A stretch of 64,000 nt of DNA from Janthinobacterium aquaticum (GTDB lineage Bacteria > Pseudomonadota > Gammaproteobacteria > Burkholderiales > Burkholderiaceae_D). This document shows positions 30,248-37,769 of this stretch, piece after piece; the first letter of the stretch is position 1, and each line of letters opens with the position of its first letter. The notes beneath the pieces were generated by a model. That model had not been told where the DNA came from and did not search any database. It was given only the letters and a program-made list of their open reading frames with translations. The stretch spans positions 124,001 to 188,000 of the forward strand of contig NZ_WFLK01000007.1 in the NCBI RefSeq assembly GCF_009208565.1, read 5' to 3'. The position numbers and the translations under genes were made by a program.

Positions 30248-32263
30248 TCAGGCGCTGCGCGGCGGCAGGTTACGGAAGAATTCGACCACTTCGGCCGCCT
30301 CGCGCGTGCGCTTGAACGGCGGCAGGCTTTGCCAGATGCGTCGGCCATACGGCTTGGAGATCAGGCGCGGATCGCAGATCATCAGCACGCCACGGTCGCC
30401 CTCATCGCGAATCAGGCGCCCGGCGCCCTGCTTGAGGTTGATGATTGCCTCGGGCAGCGAATGGTGCATGAAGCCGTTCTTGCCCTGCTTTTCCATCACC
30501 TCGATACGGGCTGCCAGCACCGGATCGTCGGGCGGCGCAAACGGCAGCTTGTCGATAATCACCAGCGACAGTGCATCGCCGCGCACGTCGACGCCCTCCC
30601 AGAAGCTCTGGCTGCCGATCAGCACGCCATTGCCGGCGGCACGGAACTGGTCGAGCAATTCGGTGCGGCCGCGCTCGCCCTGCACGAACAGCGGGAAGTT
30701 CAGGCCGCGCGCCTTGAACTCTTCGGCCAGGCGTTCGGCCGCCCGCTTGACGGCGCGCAGCGTGGTGCACAGGAAAAAAGTACGGCCGCCAGCCGCTTCG
30801 ATAATCGGCAGCGCGCAATCGATCACGGCGTCGGTATAGCCGAGCGAATTGGGCTGCGGCAGATTCTGCGGCACGAACAGCAGGCCCTGCTGGGCGTAAT
30901 CAAACGGACTCGGCCAGGTATGCGACGGTTCGCCCGTCAGCCCCATCTGCTCGGAAAAATGCTTGAAGTCGTTTTTGACCGCCAAGGTAGCGGAAGTAAA
31001 AATCCAGCTGCGCGGCGCGCCTTCGCGCTGGTTGTTGAAAATCGGCGCAATCGACAACGGTGTCTTGTGCAGCTGCAAGGAACTGGAAAACGCCTCGACC
31101 CACAGCACGGCCTCTTCGCCGGTCGCCACTTTGGCTTTCGGGTCGAACTTCCAGCTGGAGAGTTGCTGCGCCAACTCGACGCCGCGCACGCGGCACTGCT
31201 CCAGCGTTTCAGCGCGTTCGGCCTGGGTTTCCAGCACCGCCACCATGCCATCGAGCTCGTCCTTGAGGGTATCGAGCGCCGGGAAAAAGTCGCTCGATGG
31301 CGCAATCTGCGGCAGCGACAGGCGCACGATATCCTGCGGGAACGTCAGGCGCAGGTCGCGCGCGGCTTTTTCCACCACCGTCACGGTCTTGGCCCAGTCG
31401 ATGCCACGCGCATGCGCTAGCCCTTCGGCCAGCACATCGCGGCACAGTTCAAGTATCTGCGAGGTCGACACGGTATTGCCAAAAAACAGCGTCGCGGTAT
31501 CGGGCAGCTGGTGCGCCTCGTCGAAAATGACGGTATTGGCCGACGGCAGCAGCTCGGCCACGCCGGTGTCTTTCAGCGCCACATCGGCAAAGAACAGATG
31601 ATGGTTGACCACCACCACGTCAGCCTGCTGGGCTTCCTTGCGCGCCTTCATCACGAAGCAGTCCTGATAATACTGGCACTCGGCGCCCATGCAGGTGTCG
31701 CGCGTCGAGGTGACCAGATTCCATACCGAGGCGTTTTCCGGCACTTTGGTCAGTTCGGCCTTGTCGCCGGAACTGGTCATTTTCAGGAAACGGGAAATTT
31801 CACGCAAGTGGCCCACATCGTCGCGCGAGGTCATGCGCCCGTTCTGCAGCGTGCGCTCGAGATGATAGTGGCAGACATAGTTCGAGCGGCCCTTGAGCAG
31901 CGCCACCGACACCGGCGCCTGCAAGGCTGCGCGCACGGTCGGAATATCGCGCAGGAACAATTGATCCTGCAAGTTCTTGGTACCAGTGGAAACAATCGTC
32001 TTGCCGCCCCACATCAGCGCGGGAACCAGGTAGGCAAAGGTCTTGCCGGTGCCAGTGCCGGCCTCGGCCATCAAGGTGGTCTGTTTGTCGATCGCCTGCG
32101 CGATCGCCTTGGCCATGTCGGTTTGCGAACGGCGCGGCTTGAAACTGCCTACGGCAGGCCCGAGCGGACCGCCGGCGCCGAACAGGCGCTCGATATCGGC
32201 GTCGTGCTTGCCGGGCTCGGCCTGTACTTCAGCCTCGGCTGGCACTAATTGGGAATCGGTCAA
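30248..32263 (-). CDS. DinG/YoaA-family ATP-dependent DNA helicase
   Basis: A 671-residue superfamily 2 helicase of the XPD/DinG group, unwinding DNA 5' to 3' in repair. Walker A is AEAGTGTGKT (residues 66-75) and the DEAH box appears as VIFDEAHQLPD. Between them lie cysteines consistent with an iron-sulfur cluster (SNYVCHYHL, then DTCMGAECQYYQDC). C-terminal helicase motifs include LIGSQSFWEGVDVRGD and QGAGRLIRDEGDRG. The length and cluster fit YoaA/DinG equally well. It precedes the TIR gene by 231 bp on the same strand. Confidence 0.94.
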   Translation of the reverse strand: MTDSQLVPAEAEVQAEPGKHDADIERLFGAGGPLGPAVGSFKPRRSQTDMAKAIAQAIDKQTTLMAEAGTGTGKTFAYLVPALMWGGKTIVSTGTKNLQDQLFLRDIPTVRAALQAPVSVALLKGRSNYVCHYHLERTLQNGRMTSRDDVGHLREISRFLKMTSSGDKAELTKVPENASVWNLVTSTRDTCMGAECQYYQDCFVMKARKEAQQADVVVVNHHLFFADVALKDTGVAELLPSANTVIFDEAHQLPDTATLFFGNTVSTSQILELCRDVLAEGLAHARGIDWAKTVTVVEKAARDLRLTFPQDIVRLSLPQIAPSSDFFPALDTLKDELDGMVAVLETQAERAETLEQCRVRGVELAQQLSSWKFDPKAKVATGEEAVLWVEAFSSSLQLHKTPLSIAPIFNNQREGAPRSWIFTSATLAVKNDFKHFSEQMGLTGEPSHTWPSPFDYAQQGLLFVPQNLPQPNSLGYTDAVIDCALPIIEAAGGRTFFLCTTLRAVKRAAERLAEEFKARGLNFPLFVQGERGRTELLDQFRAAGNGVLIGSQSFWEGVDVRGDALSLVIIDKLPFAPPDDPVLAARIEVMEKQGKNGFMHHSLPEAIINLKQGAGRLIRDEGDRGVLMICDPRLISKPYGRRIWQSLPPFKRTREAAEVVEFFRNLPPRSA

Positions 32264-32302
32264 AATATACTTAACGGTAAAAGCGGGACTGGGCAGGCAT
32301 GC

Positions 32303-32512
32303 TCAGGCCGGTACATCGGGCACCAGTTGCATCTTGAGCAAGGTGATATGGTCTTTCAGTTGCAGCTTGCGCTTTTTCAAGCGGCGCAGCTGCAGTTCAT
32401 CATGGTGGCCATCGAGTACCAGCAGTTCAATGACGGCATCGAGATCGCGATGTTCAACGTCAAGTTCGACCAGGCGCCGCTCAATATGTTGCGATTGCTG
32501 TGCATCACTCAT
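32303..32512 (-). CDS. YdcH/DUF465 family small protein
   Basis: A 69-residue helical protein of the YdcH (DUF465) family, recognised by the C-terminal LRRLKKRKLQLKDHI segment preceded by a heptad-rich helix. Function is unknown. I chose ATG 32512 (MSDAQQ), preceded by a GGA-containing site at moderate distance; longer in-frame starts lie inside the next gene's territory. It lies 39 bp upstream of the dinG-like gene in the same direction. Confidence 0.85.
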   Translation of the reverse strand: MSDAQQSQHIERRLVELDVEHRDLDAVIELLVLDGHHDELQLRRLKKRKLQLKDHITLLKMQLVPDVPA

Positions 32513-32636
32513 GTTCAAATTCCAAAATGTCGTTCCGCAGATGGCCTGCAAAGACCGTAGTTTAACCTGCCGCGCGACTTTGGGGCACGTCATTTCGGGG
32601 ACAAGCCGGCGGCAAACGACGCCGGCCTGTCCCGCA

Positions 32637-33350
32637 TCAATTCTCTGGCATTGGCGGTGGCGGCGCACTGGCAGCTGCAGCAGCCTTGGCAGCCTTGGCG
32701 GCGGCGTCGGCCTGGCGCTCGGCCAGGCGCTGGGCCACGCGCGCCTGGCGCTTGGCCGCCTCGGCTTGCTTGCGCGCAAAGTCCGCTTCACTTGCGGTGC
32801 GACGCGGCGCGTCGGCCGCTTCCTGCGCGGCTTCTTTTTTCAGTTTGGCATCATGTTCGGCCTGGCGCTGCGCCAGGCTTTTGCCAGCGGGCGCGGCCGG
32901 CTGCGAGGGCGGCGTCACCACCTTGAGCGGCGTCGGCGTGGCGGCCGTGCGCTGTTCCAGGTCCACGCGCGCGTCTTCCTGCGTGCGCGCCAGCTCCAGG
33001 TCGCGCAGGCGCACCGATTCGGCCCGCTTGAAATGGTTGGCTTCGGCTTCGACCGCGCGCAGGCGCACCAGCGTCACGCGGCGCTGTTCCTTGGCCTTGT
33101 CGAGGCAATTGTTGACGAAAAACCGTGTGTAGCATTCCTGCTCACGCGCGGCAAACGTGGCTTCAGCAGCTTCGCGCTCGCTGGCAGCGACCTTGAGCTT
33201 GGCGTCGGCTTCTTCCACCGAGGTGGTAAGGGGCACTTGCGGCGCACCCACTTCATCGAGGTGCACCGCCTGATGGGCGCAGGCCGACAGCAGCAAGGCC
33301 AGTACCGGGCCTGCCGCCAGTTGAACGATGGTTTTTGCGCTTGGTGTCAT
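32637..33350 (-). CDS. Predicted coiled-coil lipoprotein, function unknown
   Basis: A 237-residue predicted lipoprotein with a signal ending in LLSAC (Cys24). The mature part is mostly helical and charged: an Ala/Glu-rich coiled coil (KLKVAASEREAAEATFAARE), a short segment with two cysteines (QECYTRFFVNNC) that could form a disulfide, then a Lys/Arg/Ala-rich helix and a Pro-rich end (APPPPMPEN). It resembles uncharacterised lipoproteins of Burkholderiales; no function can be assigned. It follows zapE by 10 bp on the minus strand and is probably co-transcribed. Confidence 0.82.
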   Translation of the reverse strand: MTPSAKTIVQLAAGPVLALLLSACAHQAVHLDEVGAPQVPLTTSVEEADAKLKVAASEREAAEATFAAREQECYTRFFVNNCLDKAKEQRRVTLVRLRAVEAEANHFKRAESVRLRDLELARTQEDARVDLEQRTAATPTPLKVVTPPSQPAAPAGKSLAQRQAEHDAKLKKEAAQEAADAPRRTASEADFARKQAEAAKRQARVAQRLAERQADAAAKAAKAAAAASAPPPPMPEN

Positions 33351-33360
33351 GTTGTTTGCC

Positions 33361-34458
33361 TCAGGCCAGAGCGTCGGCTGCGCCGCGCTGTTCTTTTTCC
33401 ATATATTCGCGCGACTGCATCTCGACGATGCGCGAGACGGTGCGGTGAAACTCGTTCGACAATACGCCGGTCGTATACAGTTCTTCGGGTTCGACTTCGG
33501 CCGACATGATCAGCTTGACCTTCTGATCATAGAACACGTCGATCAGCCAGGTAAAGCGGCGCGCCTCGGACGACTGCGCGGCCGACATCGCCGGTATGCC
33601 CGACAATATCACGGTATGAAAGCGGCTGGCGATTTCCAGGTAATCGTTCTGCGAACGGGGGCCGCCGCACAGGGTGGCAAAGTCGAACCAGATAATGCCG
33701 CCGGCGCGGCGCAGGCAATGAATTTCGCGGTTCTCGATACGGATGCGCGCGTCTTCGTCGGCCGTTTCGGCAATGCGCGCATAGGCGTCGCGCAGCGCCT
33801 TGTCGGTGGCCGCGCCCAGCGGGGTGTAGTAGCTCTCGACCTGCTCCAGCGCACGGCCGCGGTAATCGACGCCGGCGTCGACATTCATCACGTCGAGCTT
33901 TTCCTTGAGCAGCGCGATGGTCGGCAGCATGCGGTCGCGGTGCAGCCCGTCCGGATACAGCAGGTCGGGGTCGTAGTTCGAAGTCATGATGAACGACACG
34001 CCGTTGTCGAACAGCGCCGACAACAGGTTGTACAGGATCATCGCATCAGCGATGTCGGAGACGTGGAATTCGTCAAAACAGATCAGGCGGTATTTCTTGG
34101 CGATGCGCTTGGCTACTTCATCGAGCGGATCGGCTACGCCCTTCAATTCATCGAGCTGGCGGTGCACGCCGCGCATGAATTCATGGAAATGCAGGCGCGT
34201 CTTGCGCACCACCGGCACCACCGAATAGAAGCTGTCCATCAGGAACGACTTGCCGCGCCCTACTCCGCCCCACATATACACGCCCTTGGGCACGCTGGGA
34301 CGATTGATCAGGCGCTTGAAGGTGCTTGAACGCTGACCCTTGTAGGTCACCCATTCGTCATAGCACCGCTGCAGGCGGTCCACCGCGCGGCGCTGGGCCT
34401 CGTCGGGCTTGAAATCGCGCTGCTGCAACGCGTTCTGGTAAAACTCTTCTACATTCAT
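33361..34458 (-). CDS. zapE: Cell division protein ZapE (AFG1-like ATPase)
   Basis: ZapE is an AAA-type ATPase that binds FtsZ rings, especially under low oxygen or stress, and is related to mitochondrial AFG1. The 365-residue protein has Walker A GGVGRGKS (residues 64-71), Walker B in LICFDEFHVSDIADAM, a sensor region FIMTSNYDPDLLYPDGL and the family-typical HEFMRGVHRQL. It lies downstream of lpdA across a stable hairpin and upstream of the lipoprotein gene. Confidence 0.95.
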   Translation of the reverse strand: MNVEEFYQNALQQRDFKPDEAQRRAVDRLQRCYDEWVTYKGQRSSTFKRLINRPSVPKGVYMWGGVGRGKSFLMDSFYSVVPVVRKTRLHFHEFMRGVHRQLDELKGVADPLDEVAKRIAKKYRLICFDEFHVSDIADAMILYNLLSALFDNGVSFIMTSNYDPDLLYPDGLHRDRMLPTIALLKEKLDVMNVDAGVDYRGRALEQVESYYTPLGAATDKALRDAYARIAETADEDARIRIENREIHCLRRAGGIIWFDFATLCGGPRSQNDYLEIASRFHTVILSGIPAMSAAQSSEARRFTWLIDVFYDQKVKLIMSAEVEPEELYTTGVLSNEFHRTVSRIVEMQSREYMEKEQRGAADALA

Positions 34459-34477
34459 GGGCTAAGGCTCTAACGCA

Positions 34478-34515
34478 CAGGGGCGCTGACGGAAAAACTT
34501 CCGCCAGCGCCCCTG
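34478..34515 (-). other. Long hairpin between lpdA and zapE
   Basis: CAGGGGCGCTG-A-CGGAA (34478-34494) pairs with TTCCG-C-CAGCGCCCCTG (34499-34515), 16 of 17 positions, around a 4-base loop. There is no T-run on either strand, so it is more likely an mRNA-stabilising or processing hairpin than a simple terminator. Confidence 0.7.
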
Positions 34516-34529
34516 CAAAACTACAAAAA

Positions 34530-35960
34530 TCAGAAGTTCAAGGTACGCTTGTCAACGGCCAGTGCCGCTTCCTTGGTCGCTTCCGACAGCGATGGGTGAG
34601 CGTGGCAGATGCGCGCGATGTCTTCGGCCGAAGCCTTGAATTCCATCGCTACCACGGCTTCCGAAATCAGTTCGGAAGCCATCGGGCCGACGATATGCAC
34701 GCCGAGGATTTCATCGGTGGTGGCATCGGCCAGGAATTTCACCATGCCCGAGGTGTCGCCCAGTGCGCGTGCACGGCCGTTGGCCATGAACGGGAACGAG
34801 CCGGCCTTGTAGGCAATGCCTTCTGCCTTCAGGGTTTGCTCGGTCTTGCCGACCCACGCGATTTCCGGCGAGGTGTAGATCACCCAAGGAATCGTGTTGA
34901 AGTTGGTGTGACCGTGCTGGCCGGCGATGCGCTCGGCCACGGCAACGCCTTCTTCTTCCGCTTTATGCGCCAGCATCGGGCCGCGCACCACGTCGCCCAC
35001 TGCCCATACGTTCGGCAGGTTGGTCTTGCAGTCGCCGTCGACGGCGATAAAGCCGCGCTCGTCGAGTTGCAGGCCGACCTTGTCAGCACCGAGGCCATTG
35101 GTGTTCGGCGTACGGCCGATCGAGATGATCAGCTTGTCGAACACGGCTTTCTGCGCTTCGCCCTTGGCGTCGACGAATTCCACCGTCACGTCTTTCTTGC
35201 CTGGCGTGATGGTACCGATCTGGCAACCCAGATTGATTTTCAGGCCCTGCTTGATAAACAGTTTCGACGCTTCCTTGGCGATCTGCTCGTCGACCGCGCC
35301 CAAGAACACCGGCAGGCCTTCGAGTACCGTCACGTCAGCACCCAGACGGCGCCATACGCTGCCCATTTCCAGGCCGATCACGCCGGCGCCGATCACGCCC
35401 AGCTTGGCTGGCACGTCGTCGATGGCCAGTGCGCCGGTATTCGACAGGATCAGTTTTTCATCAAACGGTGCGCCAGGCAGCGCGCGTGCATTCGAACCGG
35501 TGGCGATCACCACGTGCTTGGCCGAAATGGTTTCGTTGGCAGCACCGGTCACGGTGATCTCGTAGCCTTCGCCAGCGGCGCCCGCAAAGGCAGCACGGCC
35601 GTGGAAGAAAGCGATCTTGTTTTTCTTGAACAGGTACAGGATGCCGTCGTTGTTTTGTTTGACGACGGTGTCCTTGCGCTTGAGCATCTGGCCCAGGTTC
35701 AGCTTCAGGCCCGATACATCGATACCGTGCTCGGCAAAGCTGTGGCCGGCGTGCTCATAGTGCTCCGACGACTGCAGCAGCGCTTTCGATGGAATGCAGC
35801 CGACGTTGGTGCAGGTGCCGCCAGGTGCAGCGCCGCCCTTGGCGTTCGACCATTCGTCGACGCAGGCCACGTTGAAACCGAGTTGGGCTGCGCGAATGGC
35901 AGCGATATAGCCGCCAGGACCGGCGCCGATGACGACAACGTCAAATTGTTTAGTGCTCAT
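34530..35960 (-). CDS. lpdA: Dihydrolipoyl dehydrogenase (E3)
   Basis: E3 reoxidises the dihydrolipoyl groups of the 2-oxoglutarate dehydrogenase complex with FAD and NAD+. The 476-residue protein has the FAD-binding VIGAGPGGYIAAIRAA, the redox-active disulfide GTCTNVGCIPSKALL, the NAD-binding VIGAGVIGLEMGSVW and the C-terminal catalytic HAHPSLSEATKEAAL. Its start overlaps the end of the PspC/SHOCT gene by 11 bp, so it is coupled to the odh operon. Confidence 0.97.
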   Translation of the reverse strand: MSTKQFDVVVIGAGPGGYIAAIRAAQLGFNVACVDEWSNAKGGAAPGGTCTNVGCIPSKALLQSSEHYEHAGHSFAEHGIDVSGLKLNLGQMLKRKDTVVKQNNDGILYLFKKNKIAFFHGRAAFAGAAGEGYEITVTGAANETISAKHVVIATGSNARALPGAPFDEKLILSNTGALAIDDVPAKLGVIGAGVIGLEMGSVWRRLGADVTVLEGLPVFLGAVDEQIAKEASKLFIKQGLKINLGCQIGTITPGKKDVTVEFVDAKGEAQKAVFDKLIISIGRTPNTNGLGADKVGLQLDERGFIAVDGDCKTNLPNVWAVGDVVRGPMLAHKAEEEGVAVAERIAGQHGHTNFNTIPWVIYTSPEIAWVGKTEQTLKAEGIAYKAGSFPFMANGRARALGDTSGMVKFLADATTDEILGVHIVGPMASELISEAVVAMEFKASAEDIARICHAHPSLSEATKEAALAVDKRTLNF

Positions 35961-36327
35961 ATTTTGTTATTCCAATCTCTTCGTCCGGGACGAAAATCCA
36001 CAATAGAAGGTAAATCACCACGCCGAAGCCGAAGGTCGTGGTAAACAGCACGAATACCAGGCGCCAGATCCACGCCTCCATGCCGGAAGCCTGGGCCAGG
36101 CCACCGCATACACCACCGATCCAGCGATCGCGGCGCGAACGGCGCAGGCGGTTGAACTCCTGCACCAGCTCGCTGCCGCCGATATCGCCGGTACTGCGGG
36201 CCGGGCCTTGCTTGTCGAGATTGACGCCGGCCAACAGCTTGGCCTTGGCCTGCGCAAATTCGGTGTCGCTCAGGGCACCGGCCAGATGCAGCTCATGCAG
36301 ACGCTTGATTTCTTCAGAGATGTTCAT
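35950..36327 (-). CDS. SHOCT + PspC domain membrane protein
   Basis: A 125-residue protein with an N-terminal SHOCT-like helical motif (EIKRLHELHLAGALSDTEFA, followed by KAKLLAG) and a C-terminal PspC domain (RRDRWIGGVCGGLAQASGME, then two hydrophobic helices WIWRLVFVLF and GVVIYLLLWIFVP). PspC proteins sense or buffer envelope stress at the inner membrane. The gene sits between odhB and lpdA on the same strand and overlaps lpdA by 11 bp. Whether it acts on the dehydrogenase complex or simply shares the transcript is unknown. Confidence 0.88.
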   Translation of the reverse strand: MNISEEIKRLHELHLAGALSDTEFAQAKAKLLAGVNLDKQGPARSTGDIGGSELVQEFNRLRRSRRDRWIGGVCGGLAQASGMEAWIWRLVFVLFTTTFGFGVVIYLLLWIFVPDEEIGITKYEH

Positions 36328-36398
36328 GTGAACCCTCTAATTGATGAGATCAGCCAGCTGCGTCTTCTGGCACGGGGTACGACAGTGCGGCTTACACG

Positions 36399-36418
36399 AC
36401 CCCGGCCAGGGCCGGGGT
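36399..36418 (-). other. GC-rich hairpin between odhB and the PspC gene
   Basis: ACCCCGGC (36399-36406) pairs with GCCGGGGT (36411-36418) around a CAGG loop in the 106 bp odhB-pspC spacer. No T-run follows on the minus strand. Confidence 0.55.
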
Positions 36419-36433
36419 GACATCATGCCGGTA

Positions 36434-37690
36434 TTACAGATCCAGCAGCAGACGGGCTGGATCTTCCAGCGCTTCTTTCATGGCAACCAGGCCCAGTACG
36501 GCTTCGCGGCCGTCGATGATGCGGTGGTCGTACGACATCGCCAGGTAGTTCATCGGACGGATCACGATCTGACCGTTTTCCACTACAGCGCGTTCCTTGG
36601 TCGCATGCACGCCCAGGATGGCCGATTGTGGCGGGTTGATGATCGGGGTCGACAGCATCGAACCGAAGGTGCCGCCGTTCGAGATCGAGAACGTGCCGCC
36701 GGTCAGGTCGTCCAGGGTCAGCTTGCCTTCCTTGGCTTTGTTACCGAATTCAACGATTTTCTTCTCGATGTCGGCGATCGACAGCTGATCGGCGTTACGG
36801 ATGATCGGCACCACCAGGCCACGTGGCGAACCGACAGCGATACCGATGTCGAAGTAGCCGTGGTAGACGATGTCGTTGCCGTCAACGGAGGCGTTGATGA
36901 TCGGGTATTTTTTCAGGGCAGCAACGGCAGCCTTGACGAAGAACGACATGAAGCCCAGCTTGACGCCGTGCTCTTTCTCGAACTTGTCCTTGTACTTGGC
37001 GCGCAGTTCCATCACTGGCGCCATGTTCACTTCATTGAACGTGGTCAGGATGGCGTTGGTCGCTTGCGATTGCAGCAGGCGCTCGGCGATACGGGCGCGC
37101 AGGCGGCTCATCGGCACGCGCTCTTCCGGACGGTCGCCCAGGTTGGCGGCAACCGGGGTGGCAACTTGTTGCAGTGCTGGCTTGGCAGCAGCTGGCGCAG
37201 GCGCAGCAGCGGCTGGTTTTGCCGATGCGGCCAGGGCGTCGCCCTTGGTCACGCGGCCGTCTTTGCCCGAACCGGCAACGTCGCCGGCAGCCAGGCCTTT
37301 TTCCGACAGTATCTTGGCAGCGGCAGGCATCGCCACGTCACCCTTGGTGGCAGCAGCTGGCGCCGAAGCGGTAGCGCTGTCTTGTGCAGCAGCAGCCAGG
37401 GCTGGTGCAGGAATGGCCGACACTTCCAGCGGGCTCACTTTGGCGGTGCCATCGGTATCGATAATGGCGATCACTTCGCCGGCCACTACGGTGGCGCCGT
37501 TGTCCTTGATGATTTGCACGATCACACCGGCAGCTGGTGCCGGCAGTTCCAGCACGACCTTGTCGGTTTCGATATCGATCATGTTTTCGTCGCGCGCGAC
37601 TGGCTCGCCGACTTTTTTATGCCATGCCAACAGGGTTGCTTCTGCTACCGACTCCGACAGCTGGGGAACTTTAACTTCGATTTGTGCCAT
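36434..37690 (-). CDS. odhB: Dihydrolipoyl succinyltransferase (E2o)
   Basis: E2 of the 2-oxoglutarate dehydrogenase complex transfers succinyl from lipoamide to CoA. The 418-residue protein has one lipoyl domain with the attachment lysine in ETDKVVLEL, an Ala/Pro-rich linker, a peripheral subunit-binding domain ([17 protein letters not shown]) and the catalytic acyltransferase domain ending with [14 protein letters not shown], which has the active-site His and Asp. Gene order odhA-odhB-(pspC)-lpdA shows one operon. Also called sucB. Confidence 0.97.
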   Translation of the reverse strand: MAQIEVKVPQLSESVAEATLLAWHKKVGEPVARDENMIDIETDKVVLELPAPAAGVIVQIIKDNGATVVAGEVIAIIDTDGTAKVSPLEVSAIPAPALAAAAQDSATASAPAAATKGDVAMPAAAKILSEKGLAAGDVAGSGKDGRVTKGDALAASAKPAAAAPAPAAAKPALQQVATPVAANLGDRPEERVPMSRLRARIAERLLQSQATNAILTTFNEVNMAPVMELRAKYKDKFEKEHGVKLGFMSFFVKAAVAALKKYPIINASVDGNDIVYHGYFDIGIAVGSPRGLVVPIIRNADQLSIADIEKKIVEFGNKAKEGKLTLDDLTGGTFSISNGGTFGSMLSTPIINPPQSAILGVHATKERAVVENGQIVIRPMNYLAMSYDHRIIDGREAVLGLVAMKEALEDPARLLLDL

Positions 37691-37718
37691 GTGAAACTCC
37701 GTTTATTTTGTTATTGCG

Positions 37719-37747
37719 GCGCCGCCGCTGCGTAGCAGTGGCGGCGC
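37719..37747 (-). other. GC-rich hairpin between odhA and odhB
   Basis: GCGCCGCCGCTG (37719-37730) pairs with CAGTGGCGGCGC (37736-37747) with one G-T pair and a 5-base loop, in the 79 bp between the two genes. There is no T-run, so it probably affects mRNA stability or partial termination. Confidence 0.6.
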
Positions 37748-37769
37748 TCCGTGACGAGATGTCGACCGC

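Noticed and set aside
28593-30263. TIR gene plus neighbours as a Thoeris or CBASS system
   Set aside because: No ThsA-like, cyclase, SAVED or STING gene adjoins; the neighbours are surE and a DinG-like helicase with ordinary roles.
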